39,429 nucleotides of DNA from Jejubacter sp036620675 (GTDB lineage Bacteria > Pseudomonadota > Gammaproteobacteria > Enterobacterales > Enterobacteriaceae), in assembly GCA_036620675.1 (NCBI GenBank), contig JAZHEE010000038.1. One strand, 5' to 3'. The position numbers and the translations under genes were made by a program. Under the pieces are notes generated by a model, which saw only the letters and a program-made list of their open reading frames with translations, was not told the origin of the DNA and did no database searches. This document shows, in pieces, positions 23,852 through 33,373 of the stretch. How positions within the stretch are numbered: the first letter of the stretch is position 1; every line of letters begins with the position of its first letter.

Positions 23852-26725
23852 TTACTGATATTCGCTGATGGGTACACAGGAACAGAACAGATTGCGGTCG
23901 CCGTAAACGTCATCCAGGCGTTTCACCGTCGGCCAGTATTTATTCTGCTGCCCGGCCGGGAATACCGCCAGCTCCCGGCTGTAAGGGTGGTTCCACTCGC
24001 TCACCAGCTCCTGCTGGACATGCGGCGCGTTGACCAGCGGGTTATCCTCCAGCGGCCACTCGCCGTCCGCCACCCGGTCGATTTCGCGACGAATGGTCAG
24101 CATAGCCTCGATAAAGCGATCCAGCTCCATTTTACTTTCCGATTCTGTCGGCTCCACCATCAGCGTGCCCGCCACCGGGAAGGACATGGTCGGCGCATGG
24201 AAACCGTAATCGATAAGACGCTTGGCAATATCCATCTCACTGATACCGGTCTGCTCTTTCAGCGGACGAATATCCAGGATACATTCGTGGGCAACCCGAC
24301 CATCGCGCCCGGTATAGAGTACCGGATAGGCCGACTTCAGGCGGCTGGCGATGTAGTTGGCGTTCAGAATCGCCACCTGGCTCGCCATCTTCAGGCCCTG
24401 GGCACCCATCATCCGGATATACATCCAGCTGATAGGCAGAATCGATGCGCTGCCGAATGGCGCTGCCGACACGGCCCCCTGAGTGGTCAGCGTTCCTTCG
24501 ATCTGCACCACGCTGTGGCCTGGCACGAACGGTGCCAGATGCGCTTTCACGCCGATGGGCCCCATTCCTGGGCCACCACCGCCATGCGGAATGCAGAAAG
24601 TTTTGTGCAGGTTCAGGTGCGATACGTCGGCGCCAATGTGTCCCGGACTGGTGATCCCTACCTGAGCGTTCATGTTGGCACCATCCAGATAGACCTGGCC
24701 GCCAAACTGATGCACGACCTCACACACTTCGCGAATCGTCTCTTCATACACTCCGTGGGTGGAAGGATAAGTCACCATGATGCAGGAGAGTTTCTCCCCC
24801 GCCTGTTCCGCCTTCGTCCGCAGATCCGCCAGATCGATATTACCCTGCTTATCACAGGCCACCACCACCACCTGCATACCCGCCATTTGCGCAGAGGCTG
24901 GGTTGGTGCCGTGGGCGGAACTCGGAATCAGGCAGATATCGCGCCCGCTTTCGTTGCGGCTGGCGTGATAGCGACGAATCGCCAGCAGACCAGCATATTC
25001 CCCCTGGGCGCCGGAGTTCGGCTGCATGCAAAGCGCATCGTAACCGGTCAGCTTCACCAGCCACTCGGAAAGCTGGCCGATCATCAGCTGATAGCCTTCC
25101 GCCTGTTCCGGCGGACAAAAAGGATGCAGGCTGGCGAATTCCGGCCAGGTGATCGGGATCATCTCCGCCGCAGCGTTCAGCTTCATGGTGCAGGAGCCCA
25201 GCGGGATCATCGCCTGGTTAAGGGCCAGATCCTTACGCTCCAGGCTGTGCATGTAGCGCATCATCTCGGTTTCGCTGTGGTAGCGATTAAAGTTGGGATG
25301 GATCAGGATTTCGTCATCGCGCAGCATAGCCTGCGGCACGGAGCGACTGTCGAGCGCCACCTCTTTATCCAGCGCGTCAATCTCAAGCCCATGATCGTCA
25401 CCGGTCAGCACGCTGAACAGATCGAGCACGTCCTGACGGGTGGTAGTTTCATCCAGAGTAATGCCTACCGCGCCCGGAATATCGCTGCGCAGGTTGATTT
25501 CGCGCTGCTCCGCCCGGGCCAGAACGCCCGCCTTATCTGCCACTTCAACGCACAGGGTATCGAACCAGCTTTCGTGACGCAGCGTTAATCCTTTCGCCTT
25601 CAACCCGGCGGCCAGAATATCGGTGAAGCGGTGGATTCGGTTCGCGATGCGCTTCAGCCCCTGTGGGCCGTGCCACACGGCGTAGAAACCGGCGATATTG
25701 GCCAGCAGCACCTGCGAGGTGCAAATGTTGGAGTTCGCTTTCTCACGGCGGATATGCTGCTCGCGGGTCTGCATCGCCATACGTAACGCGGTCTGGCCGG
25801 ATGCATCGCGGGATACGCCGATAATACGTCCTGGCATGGAACGTTTGAATTCATCGCGGGCGGCGAAGAAGGCCGCATGCGGGCCACCGTAGCCCATCGG
25901 CACCCCAAAGCGCTGGGCGGAACCAAAGGCAATATCCGCGCCCTGTTTACCGGGGGCGGTCAGCAGTACCAGCGCCATCAGATCGGCGGCGACGCTAACG
26001 ATAATCTTGCGGCTCTTCAGTTCGGCGATAAGATCGCCATAGTCGTGAACTTCACCGGTGGTGCCTACCTGCTGGAGCAGCACGCCAAACAGATCCTGGT
26101 GTTCAGCCGCGCGCCGGGCCTCGTCGACGATCACCTCAAAACCGAAGGTTTCGGCACGGGTACGAACCACATCCAGAGTCTGGGGATGCACGTCCGCCGC
26201 CACAAAGAAACGGTTAGCGCCCTTTAGCTTGCTGGCGCGCTTCGCCATTGCCATAGCTTCAGCGGCAGCGGTCGCTTCATCCAGCAGAGAAGCCGAGGCG
26301 ATATCCAGCCCGGTAAGATCCAGCGTTAACTGCTGGAAATTCAGCAGCGCCTCCAGGCGGCCCTGAGAGACTTCCGGCTGATACGGCGTATAAGCGGTAT
26401 ACCAGCCCGGATTTTCCAGCATATTGCGTAGAATCACCGGCGGCGTATGCACGGCGGCATAGCCCATGCCAATCCAGGATTTAAAACATTTATTACGGCA
26501 GGCGATGGCTTTCAGCTCCGCCAGCGCCTGGTATTCAGTTGCCGCCCCGGAGGTATCGGGCGGTTCGGCCAGCTGAATATCCGCTGGCACTATCTGCGCA
26601 ATCAGCGCGTCCAGAGAGTCGGCTCCCACCACATCCAGCATCTGCTTACGCTGTTCGGAGGAAGGGCCAATATGCCTGTCGATAAAGGCTTCACTGTTTT
26701 CCAGTTGGCTTAGAATCTGAGTCAT
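23852..26725 (-). CDS. gcvP: glycine dehydrogenase (decarboxylating), P protein
   Basis: The P protein decarboxylates glycine and passes the aminomethyl group to lipoyl-GcvH. The 957 residues equal E. coli GcvP, with both homologous halves present. The PLP-binding Lys is in the second half (NLHKTFCIPHGGGGPG), followed by the glycine-rich loop. Other family strings are GYTPYQPE-like AYTPYQPEVSQGR and IPLGSCTMKLN. It is the third gene of gcvT-gcvH-gcvP. A large stem-loop lies in the gap before it and a repeat hairpin after it. Confidence 0.97.
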   Translation of the reverse strand: MTQILSQLENSEAFIDRHIGPSSEQRKQMLDVVGADSLDALIAQIVPADIQLAEPPDTSGAATEYQALAELKAIACRNKCFKSWIGMGYAAVHTPPVILRNMLENPGWYTAYTPYQPEVSQGRLEALLNFQQLTLDLTGLDIASASLLDEATAAAEAMAMAKRASKLKGANRFFVAADVHPQTLDVVRTRAETFGFEVIVDEARRAAEHQDLFGVLLQQVGTTGEVHDYGDLIAELKSRKIIVSVAADLMALVLLTAPGKQGADIAFGSAQRFGVPMGYGGPHAAFFAARDEFKRSMPGRIIGVSRDASGQTALRMAMQTREQHIRREKANSNICTSQVLLANIAGFYAVWHGPQGLKRIANRIHRFTDILAAGLKAKGLTLRHESWFDTLCVEVADKAGVLARAEQREINLRSDIPGAVGITLDETTTRQDVLDLFSVLTGDDHGLEIDALDKEVALDSRSVPQAMLRDDEILIHPNFNRYHSETEMMRYMHSLERKDLALNQAMIPLGSCTMKLNAAAEMIPITWPEFASLHPFCPPEQAEGYQLMIGQLSEWLVKLTGYDALCMQPNSGAQGEYAGLLAIRRYHASRNESGRDICLIPSSAHGTNPASAQMAGMQVVVVACDKQGNIDLADLRTKAEQAGEKLSCIMVTYPSTHGVYEETIREVCEVVHQFGGQVYLDGANMNAQVGITSPGHIGADVSHLNLHKTFCIPHGGGGPGMGPIGVKAHLAPFVPGHSVVQIEGTLTTQGAVSAAPFGSASILPISWMYIRMMGAQGLKMASQVAILNANYIASRLKSAYPVLYTGRDGRVAHECILDIRPLKEQTGISEMDIAKRLIDYGFHAPTMSFPVAGTLMVEPTESESKMELDRFIEAMLTIRREIDRVADGEWPLEDNPLVNAPHVQQELVSEWNHPYSRELAVFPAGQQNKYWPTVKRLDDVYGDRNLFCSCVPISEYQ

Positions 26726-26835
26726 GAGCTGTGCTTCCGGGTCGCAAAGGGCAAAAATAACAGGGGCCAGGAGATGTCCGGCCCCACGTTTGCTCTCACT
26801 AATTCAGGATGCGGACAGGCGACAAGTGAGCACAT

Positions 26836-26867
26836 CCCCGGGAACATAGATGACTATGTTCCCGGGG
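26836..26867 (-). repeat. 14-bp perfect stem-loop between gcvH and gcvP
   Basis: CCCCGGGAACATAG-ATGA-CTATGTTCCCGGGG is a perfect 14-pair palindrome in a 190-bp gap. It has no T-run. It could be an mRNA-stability or processing element that sets the ratio of gcvTH to gcvP, or an enterobacterial intergenic repeat. Confidence 0.75.
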
Positions 26868-26915
26868 TGAGAGCACGCCGCCAACGTGCCTGCAGCCTGA
26901 AGTATGACGAGCAAA

Positions 26916-27302
26916 TTATTCGTCCAACAGGGCGGTATAGGCTTCGGCGTCAAGCAACGCAGCGACTTCTGCTTCATCGCTGGCTTTAATTTTAAAAATC
27001 CAGCCGCCTTCATAAGGTTCACTGTTCACCAGTTCCGGGGAGTCGCTCAGTTCATCATTTACCGCGACAATTTCACCGCTCACCGGCGCATAGATATCCG
27101 ACGCCGCCTTAACGGATTCCGCGACCGCGCAGTCGTCTCCCGCGCTAACCGTGGCGCCCTGTTCCGGCAGGTCGATGAACACCATATCGCCCAACAGTTC
27201 CTGGGCATGCTCGGTAATGCCGACGGTGTAAGTGCCATCGGCTTCCTTACGCAGCCATTCGTGCTCTTTGCTGTATTTCAGTTCGTTCGGCACATTGCTC
27301 AT
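26916..27302 (-). CDS. gcvH: glycine cleavage system H protein (lipoyl carrier)
   Basis: GcvH carries the aminomethyl group on a lipoyl-lysine between P, T and L proteins. I chose ATG 27302 (MSNVPNELKYS), which gives 128 residues; the longer frame adds ten untypical residues. GAGAACAA lies before this start. The lipoylation site is in the hairpin AESVKAASDIYAPVSGE (Lys about 64). The gap to gcvT is 92 bp and to gcvP 190 bp. Confidence 0.96.
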   Translation of the reverse strand: MSNVPNELKYSKEHEWLRKEADGTYTVGITEHAQELLGDMVFIDLPEQGATVSAGDDCAVAESVKAASDIYAPVSGEIVAVNDELSDSPELVNSEPYEGGWIFKIKASDEAEVAALLDAEAYTALLDE

Positions 27303-27394
27303 TTTTGTTCTCCTGAATTGTTCGGTATCCACTGCGGGCGGCCTTCAATATGGCGTGAGGCCGGCCCTAATTTGCTAAAGCGATATCACATCGG

Positions 27395-28489
27395 TTACGC
27401 GACTGGTTTACCCGCGCGCACAAAAACAGGTTTAGTGACTTTTACCGGCATCTCGCGATTGCGGATCTGCACGATGGCGGTGTCGCCAATGCCCGCCGGC
27501 ACTCGCGCCAGCGCAATGCTGTAGCCCAGGGTCGGCGAAAAAGAGCCGCTGGTGATCTTCCCTTCCCGCAAATTGCCTTCGGCATCGGTAAAGCGTACCG
27601 GTAGGTCATTACGCAGTACGCCCTTATCGGTCATCACCAGACCAACCAGCTGTTCGGTGCCCTGCTCGCGCTGCGCCTCCAGCACCTCGCGGCCGATAAA
27701 GTCACGATCCGTCGGTTCCCAGGCGATAGTCCAGCCCATATTCGCCGCCAGCGGCGATACGCCTTCGTCCATCTCCTGGCCATACAGGTTCATACCGGCT
27801 TCAAGACGCAGCGTATCCCTGGCGCCAAGGCCGCAGGGCTTCACGCCCGCTGTCACCAGCTGCTGCCAGAACTCCGCCGCCTGTTCATTGGGCAGGGCTA
27901 TCTCATAGCCCGCTTCGCCGGTATAACCGGTAGTAGCGATAAACAGGGAACCGGCCTGGACGCCAAAAAATGGCTTCATTCCTTCTACTGCCGCGCGCTG
28001 CTGGTCGTTGAACAGGCTGGCTGCTTTGGCCTGGGCGTCAGGCCCCTGAACGGCGATCAGCGCCAGATCGTCACGTACGGTAATCTCCACCTCGTAGTCA
28101 GTCGCGTGGCGGGAGATCCAGGCCAGGTCTTTTTCACGGGTGGCGGAATTCACCACCAGTCGGAACCAGTCATCGGCAAGGAAATAGACAATGAGATCGT
28201 CGATAACGCCGGCAGAGGCATTAAGCATGGCGGTATAAAGCGCCTTGCCCGGTTTGGTCAGTTTGGCGACGTCGTTCGCCAGCAGATAACGCAGGAACTC
28301 CCGGGTACGGCTACCGCGCAGATCGACAATGGTCATATGGGAGACATCGAACATCCCGGCATCGGTACGCACCGCATGGTGTTCGTCGAGCTGGGAACCG
28401 TAGTGCAGCGGCATCATCCAGCCGTGGAAGTCCACCATGCGCGCACCGCAGAGATTATGCTGTTCAAACAAAGGGGTCTGTTGAGCCAT
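27395..28489 (-). CDS. gcvT: aminomethyltransferase, glycine cleavage T protein
   Basis: It transfers the methylene group from aminomethyl-lipoyl-GcvH to tetrahydrofolate and releases ammonia. I chose ATG 28489 (MAQQTPLFEQH), 364 residues, as in E. coli; an in-frame ATG at 28507 is less likely because GAGGAAAAG before 28489 is the better ribosome site. The family strings VDFHGWMMPLHYG, FDVSHM and ATTGYTGEAGYE are present. It is the first gene of the operon, so the upstream 28490-28859 region should hold the operon control sites. Confidence 0.96.
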   Translation of the reverse strand: MAQQTPLFEQHNLCGARMVDFHGWMMPLHYGSQLDEHHAVRTDAGMFDVSHMTIVDLRGSRTREFLRYLLANDVAKLTKPGKALYTAMLNASAGVIDDLIVYFLADDWFRLVVNSATREKDLAWISRHATDYEVEITVRDDLALIAVQGPDAQAKAASLFNDQQRAAVEGMKPFFGVQAGSLFIATTGYTGEAGYEIALPNEQAAEFWQQLVTAGVKPCGLGARDTLRLEAGMNLYGQEMDEGVSPLAANMGWTIAWEPTDRDFIGREVLEAQREQGTEQLVGLVMTDKGVLRNDLPVRFTDAEGNLREGKITSGSFSPTLGYSIALARVPAGIGDTAIVQIRNREMPVKVTKPVFVRAGKPVA

Positions 28490-28859
28490 CTTTTCCTCGT
28501 TTTCCATTCAGATGGGCGGCAATGTTCGTCCGCCAAAACAACGGGCGAAACCCGGCGCCGATGCCACAACGGACATGGACGCAAACGTTACCTTTGCATT
28601 GAACTTACCACCGAAAGGACGGCTGAACCATAAGCAGACACATTAGCGAATGGCGCCAGGGATGTACGAAGGAGACAGAGAGTCCAACTGGGAAAACGCG
28701 AAACAACGCACACAATCGCGCAATTTTCGGGTCAAAAACCAGAATCAGATAACATTTATGATAAAAATAAAAACAATTTCACTACATCGCACTATGCCTG
28801 GAATAAAAAAAACTAATGCGAAACAGGCAATGAAATTAGAATATTTCAAATGAGGCAGT
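28490..28859 (-). promoter_or_regulatory. gcvTHP control region and leader
   Basis: There is no gene in these 370 bases. The far half (28740-28855) is very AT-rich with A-tracts, as expected for Lrp and bending. CTAAT motifs, the core recognised by GcvA in E. coli, occur at 28813-28817 (plus) and, as ATTAG, at 28835-28839 and 28642-28646. E. coli gcvTHP is controlled by GcvA/GcvR, Lrp and PurR. A GGCGG...CCGCC hairpin lies close to the gcvT start, around 28515-28534. The promoter hexamers were not fixed with confidence. Confidence 0.6.
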
Positions 28860-28881
28860 GCTCCCGGCGGATGCCGGGAGC
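28860..28881 (-). terminator. hairpin after ubiI
   Basis: GCTCCCGGC-GGAT-GCCGGGAGC is a perfect nine-pair stem 29 bases after the ubiI stop. No clear T-run follows on the minus strand. It probably separates the ubi operon from gcvT. Confidence 0.6.
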
Positions 28882-28910
28882 AGGAGAGTGGCAGAACCTG
28901 TTTCAGTTGG

Positions 28911-30110
28911 CTATTTTAGCCACTCTGGCAAATCATTCAGCCCCATCGCCTGGCGGATCAACTGAGGCTTCACACCGGGCAGCGTATCGGCCAGCTTCAG
29001 CCCCAGGTCGCGTAGCAGCTTCTTCGCCGGATTATTACCTGCAAACAGCTCCCGGAAGCTCTGCATACCCGCCAGCATCAGCGCGGCGCTGTGCTTACGG
29101 CTGCGCTCGTAGCGCCGCAGATAGAGGTGCTGACCAATATCCTTACCGCCTGCGTGCAGCCTGCGCAGTTCGGCAATCAATTCCGCTGCGTCCATAAAGC
29201 CCAGATTTACCCCCTGCCCCGCCAGTGGATGAATGGTGTGCGCGGCATCGCCCAACAGCGCCAGACGATGACCGGCAAACTGGCGGGCATAGCGACCCAT
29301 CAGCGGAAAGACCTGACGCTCGCTTTCAAGCTGACACAGGCCAAGACGCATATCAAACGCCACCGACAGCGCCTGATTAAAGGTCGCTTCATCAACCTGC
29401 TGCATCCGCTCGGCTTCGAGCGGCGGCAGCGACCAGACAATAGAACTTTGACAAGGATCGCTCAGAGGCAAAAACGCCAGAATGCCGGAGCCATGGAACA
29501 CCTGACGCGCCACGGCCTGATGGGGTTCCGCGCTACGGATGGTGGCAACCAGCGCATGATGCCGATAGTCCCAAAAGGTTAGCGGAATATCGGCCTGCTG
29601 ACGCAGCCAGGAGTTCGCGCCGTCTGCGCCCACCACCAGTCGGGCGGTCAGCATATTGCCATCCTTCAGGGTCAGGAAAGCCTCATTTTCTCCCCAGGCG
29701 ACCTGCTGCATGTGCGCCGGCGCCATTAGCGTTATATCGGCGCACTGTTGAGCCTGTTCCCATAACGCCTGATGAATCACGGCATTCTCGATGATGTAGC
29801 CCAGGTGGCTAAAGCCAAAGCTGCTGTCGTCAAAGGCGATACGCCCAAAGCTGTCGCTGTCCCACACTTCCATGCCGTGGTAGCAGCTGGCGCGCTGCAA
29901 AATCGTCGGCCATACGCCGAGGTGGGTCAGCAATTTCTCGCTGGCGCCGTTTATCGCCGAAACCCGCAGCGCCGGTGGCGCCTGGGGATCCAGCGCTTCC
30001 GGCACCTGCTGCTCCAGAACGGCAACACGCAGGCCACTGCCCTCCAGGCCGCAGGCAAGGGCCAGCCCCACCATGCCGCCGCCGACAATTGCCACATCTA
30101 CGCTTTGCAC
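28911..30110 (-). CDS. ubiI: 2-octaprenylphenol hydroxylase UbiI (VisC)
   Basis: A FAD-dependent monooxygenase that hydroxylates C5 of the ubiquinone ring precursor. The 399 residues show the N-terminal FAD Rossmann motif (VGGGMVGLALACGLEG), the middle DG motif (VGADGANSWLR) and the C-terminal GD box (LLGDAAHTIHPLAGQGVNLG). Length and motifs match E. coli UbiI. It lies 11 bp after ubiH, its paralogue, and is the last gene of ygfB-pepP-ubiH-ubiI. Confidence 0.95.
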   Translation of the reverse strand: MQSVDVAIVGGGMVGLALACGLEGSGLRVAVLEQQVPEALDPQAPPALRVSAINGASEKLLTHLGVWPTILQRASCYHGMEVWDSDSFGRIAFDDSSFGFSHLGYIIENAVIHQALWEQAQQCADITLMAPAHMQQVAWGENEAFLTLKDGNMLTARLVVGADGANSWLRQQADIPLTFWDYRHHALVATIRSAEPHQAVARQVFHGSGILAFLPLSDPCQSSIVWSLPPLEAERMQQVDEATFNQALSVAFDMRLGLCQLESERQVFPLMGRYARQFAGHRLALLGDAAHTIHPLAGQGVNLGFMDAAELIAELRRLHAGGKDIGQHLYLRRYERSRKHSAALMLAGMQSFRELFAGNNPAKKLLRDLGLKLADTLPGVKPQLIRQAMGLNDLPEWLK

Positions 30111-30121
30111 TATGACTCTCC

Positions 30122-31300
30122 TTAACGAACCACCCTACCCAGGGTACGATGCGCCAGCGCATCGCGCACCGGCGTAAGATAATCCATCGCCATCAGGCCA
30201 AGATTGCGCCCCACCACCAGCGGCGCCCAGCTATTGGCAAAGAGCTGCACCAGACCGTCGGTCACGCCGACGGTAGCAGCCCGATCCTGACGACGGCGAG
30301 ACTGGTAACGCTCCAGCACCGGCCACAGACCAATGTCCTCGCCCTGGCGCCATGCCGCAGTCAGGATTTCGGCCAGCGTCATCACATCGCGCATGCCCAG
30401 GTTAAAACCCTGCCCGGCAATGGGGTGCAACGTCTGGGCCGCATTGCCGACCAGTGCCAGACGATGGGTAGCCTTACGATCGGCCCGGGTCAGCGCCAGC
30501 GGATAGCTGCTGCGGGCGCCGGCGTGAGTTATTCGTCCCAGACGCCAGCCGAAAGCCCGCTGTAGCTCATTGCAGAAGCGCTCATCGCTCCAGGCCATGA
30601 CCTTATCCTGACGGTCACGACGGTGGCACCATACCAGCGAGCAGCGATTTTGCGACATCGGCAACATCGCCAGCGGGCCGTCAGGGGTGAAACGCTCCCA
30701 GGCGCGCCCCTGATGCGCCATAGCAGTGGTGACGTTAGCAATAACGGCAACCTGATCGTAATCCTGCTGGTTCCAGCGAATGCCGCAACCGGCAGCCAGC
30801 GGCGAACGCGAACCATCCGCAGCCACCAGCACCTGACCGGTCAGCGTTTTCCCGCTTTCCAGCGTCACCGTCACCTCCTGCTGCGTGCGATGGCAGCCCG
30901 CTACCCTATCGGGGCAGTGTAGCGTCACACCCGGAGCCTCGCGCAGAAGATTAAACAGGCGCAGCCCGACGTCATGGAGTTCCACCACCTGACCCAATGC
31001 CTCAGTCTGATAGTCGCGCGCCTCCAGAATCACCGCGCCAGCGTGGCCGCGATCGCTGACCTGAACCTGCTCAATGGCAGTACCAATACCAGCAAGCGCG
31101 GGCCAGACGCCGATCTGCGCCAGCAACCGGCAGGTACCTTCAGCCAGCGCAATCGCCCGGGCATCAAAGCCGGGATGGGTCTGCGATTCAGGAGCGTGCA
31201 CCTCAACCAGATGTACCGGAAGTCGGCCGCCGCTCAGGTGCGACAAAGCCAGCGCCAGGGTGGCACCGGTCATTCCTCCACCTACAATAATCACACTCAT
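30122..31300 (-). CDS. ubiH: 2-octaprenyl-6-methoxyphenol hydroxylase UbiH
   Basis: A FAD monooxygenase that hydroxylates C1 of the ubiquinone precursor, part of the soluble Ubi complex. The 392 residues equal the E. coli length. Motifs are IVGGGMTGATLALAL (FAD), VAADGSRSPLA and VGNAAQTLHPIAGQGFNLG. Here NA replaces the usual GD of the last box, as known for UbiH. Its start overlaps the pepP stop by 4 bases (ATGA type), so translation is coupled. Confidence 0.96.
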   Translation of the reverse strand: MSVIIVGGGMTGATLALALSHLSGGRLPVHLVEVHAPESQTHPGFDARAIALAEGTCRLLAQIGVWPALAGIGTAIEQVQVSDRGHAGAVILEARDYQTEALGQVVELHDVGLRLFNLLREAPGVTLHCPDRVAGCHRTQQEVTVTLESGKTLTGQVLVAADGSRSPLAAGCGIRWNQQDYDQVAVIANVTTAMAHQGRAWERFTPDGPLAMLPMSQNRCSLVWCHRRDRQDKVMAWSDERFCNELQRAFGWRLGRITHAGARSSYPLALTRADRKATHRLALVGNAAQTLHPIAGQGFNLGMRDVMTLAEILTAAWRQGEDIGLWPVLERYQSRRRQDRAATVGVTDGLVQLFANSWAPLVVGRNLGLMAMDYLTPVRDALAHRTLGRVVR

Positions 31301-32610
31301 GCGCGCGCCGCCGCCATCAGGGCTTCAATATCGTCAGCCCGCTTAACCACGCCGTCCGTCAGATTCTGATTGCCGGTTTCGGTTATCACAATATCGTCTT
31401 CGATACGGATACCGATACCGCGATATTCCACTGGCACGTCGGCATCGGGCGCGATATAAAGCCCGGGCTCTACGGTCAACACCATACCGGGAGCCAAAGG
31501 CCGGGAACGGTCCGGGCCGTATTCACCAACGTCATGAACGTCCAGACCCAGCCAGTGGCTCAGCCCATGCATAAAGAAACGCCGATGGGCGTTCTCTTCC
31601 ATCAACTGTTCCACACTCCCCTTTAGAATGCCCAGTCGGACGAGACCGCCAAGCATAATTTTCACCACTTCGCTGGTGACTTCCTGAATAGAGGTTCCGG
31701 GACGATATAGCGAAAGCGCGGTTTCCAGCGATTCCAGCACAATATCGTAGATAGCGCGCTGCGGCGCGCTAAAGCGCCCGCTCACCGGGAAAGTGCGGGT
31801 AATATCACCGGCATAGCCCTGATATTCACAGCCCGCGTCAATCAGCACCAGGGCACCATCGCGCAGTTCGCTTTCGTTTTCGGTGTAGTGCAATATGCAG
31901 CCGTTTTCCCCCGAACCTACGATAGTATTGTATGAGGGATATCGGGCGCCGTGACGATTAAATTCGTGGTGAATCTCGCCTTCCAGATGGTACTCAAACA
32001 TTCCGGCGCGACATTTTTCCATAGCGCGGGTATGAGCCAGCGCCGAAATTTCCCCGGCGCGCTTGAGCAGCGCAATCTCTTCCGGCGATTTAAACAGGCG
32101 CATTTCATGCACCCAGGGGCGCCAGTCGGTCACCGTAGCAGGGGCGCTTAGATTCTGACGCGCGCCCTGACGCAGCTTTTCCAGCGCGCCGAACACAATC
32201 TTATCGGCCCAGGCGTATAACCCCTGGGCGTGGTAGACCACATCCAGACCATTCAGCAACTGCCAGAGTTGGGCGCTGATTTCACTCCATGGCAAAGCGC
32301 GATCGACGCCCAGCTTTTGCACCGCCGCTTCCTGACCCAGGCGCCGTCCGAACCAAATTTCAGCATTCTTGTCGCGAACGCGATTAAACAGCACGCTATG
32401 ATTGTGATTTTCGTTACTTTTAATCAATACCAGCAGCGCTTCCGGTTCGTTAAAGCCAGTGAAATACCAGAAATCGCTGTTCTGGCGATAGGGGTACTCA
32501 CTGTCAGCGCTGCGGGTTGCCTCTGCTGCAGCGAAAACCAACGCGGCGCTGCCGGGCGCCATCTGTGCCAGCAACGCCTGACGGCGACGCAAAAACTCTT
32601 GCTGTGTCAT
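31297..32610 (-). CDS. pepP: Xaa-Pro aminopeptidase P
   Basis: It removes N-terminal residues preceding proline, using two manganese ions. The 437 residues are close to the E. coli 441. The creatinase-type N-terminal domain (1-175) precedes the pita-bread catalytic domain. Metal ligands are seen in LIDAGCEYQGYAGDITRTF (two Asp), HGLSHWLGLDVHD (His), VLTVEPGLYI (Glu) and GIRIEDDIVI (Glu). It lies 15 bp after ygfB and overlaps ubiH by 4 bases. Confidence 0.96.
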   Translation of the reverse strand: MTQQEFLRRRQALLAQMAPGSAALVFAAAEATRSADSEYPYRQNSDFWYFTGFNEPEALLVLIKSNENHNHSVLFNRVRDKNAEIWFGRRLGQEAAVQKLGVDRALPWSEISAQLWQLLNGLDVVYHAQGLYAWADKIVFGALEKLRQGARQNLSAPATVTDWRPWVHEMRLFKSPEEIALLKRAGEISALAHTRAMEKCRAGMFEYHLEGEIHHEFNRHGARYPSYNTIVGSGENGCILHYTENESELRDGALVLIDAGCEYQGYAGDITRTFPVSGRFSAPQRAIYDIVLESLETALSLYRPGTSIQEVTSEVVKIMLGGLVRLGILKGSVEQLMEENAHRRFFMHGLSHWLGLDVHDVGEYGPDRSRPLAPGMVLTVEPGLYIAPDADVPVEYRGIGIRIEDDIVITETGNQNLTDGVVKRADDIEALMAAARA

Positions 32611-32625
32611 AGCACCTCCTGAAGT

Positions 32626-33204
32626 TTAATGAAGCGTCGGTTTTTGTACCTCCGGCGCGGTAGGAGCCGGGCGGTTGAAGGTGTCGTGGCAGAGCAGCGC
32701 GGCAACCCGCACGTACTCAATCACCTCCTCCAGCGACATTTCCAACTCTTCCTGATCTTCATCCTCGTCATAGCCCAGTTGAGCAATGTTACGTAGATCG
32801 TCGATCGCCTCGCCGGTTTCGTCTTTAACCTTATCAAGACCCGGCTGGGTCACGCCCAGGCCCAGCAGAAAGTGGTTGACCCACCCTGCCAGCGCATCGG
32901 CGCGTTCGAAGACGCTGGCGTCTTCGTCAGGCAGAAAAAGCTGAAAATTAAAGCCGTCATCCTCCAGCGTTTCGCCGGTGGCGGAGTGCATCTGACCCAG
33001 GGTATCACTAAGATCCTTACTAAAGGCCAGACCTTCATTGGTGAGTTCGTGCAGCAGCGTCCGCCAGCTGGCGTCTTTATTGCCGCCGCATAGCATTCCG
33101 CTGATCAGACCGTGCATTTCCGCGGGAGTCAGTCCCACGCCCTGTTGGTTGAGCAGCTGGCCGAGCGCGTCGTAACCAGGCATAGCGTTGTTTTGTATAG
33201 ACAT
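32626..33204 (-). CDS. ygfB: YgfB/YecA-family (UPF0149) protein
   Basis: This 192-residue acidic, mostly helical protein is equal in length to E. coli YgfB. The start is set at ATG 33204 (MSIQN) by comparison; two further residues are possible from 33210. Strings AEMHGLISGMLCGG, GWVNHFLLGLGV and LGYDEDEDQEELEMSLEE are family hallmarks. The E. coli function is not defined; in Pseudomonas a homologue modulates ampDh3 expression. It is the first gene of the ubi operon and diverges from zapA. Confidence 0.93.
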   Translation of the reverse strand: MSIQNNAMPGYDALGQLLNQQGVGLTPAEMHGLISGMLCGGNKDASWRTLLHELTNEGLAFSKDLSDTLGQMHSATGETLEDDGFNFQLFLPDEDASVFERADALAGWVNHFLLGLGVTQPGLDKVKDETGEAIDDLRNIAQLGYDEDEDQEELEMSLEEVIEYVRVAALLCHDTFNRPAPTAPEVQKPTLH

Positions 33205-33373
33205 GCGCATTCGTCGTCGTTGGGAGGATGAGTTCTATGGTATGCTACCATTATGAACCCCGGAGATACCAGAAAAGGGCTTGTATCTTCGATGCGGTGT
33301 AGCTTATAGTGACGCCCCTTCGCCGCCCCGGGCGGTGGTGGAAGGCTGGCAATCAAACAGCAGGAAGGTGGGC

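Noticed and set aside
23726..25588. 620-residue plus-strand frame opposite gcvP
   Set aside because: It is antisense to ygfF and gcvP, both full length with all motifs, and begins in their coding sequence. It is a G+C-driven shadow.
28490..28859. glycine riboswitch upstream of gcvT
   Set aside because: Tandem glycine-aptamer features are not visible, and enterobacterial gcvTHP is controlled by GcvA, Lrp and PurR.
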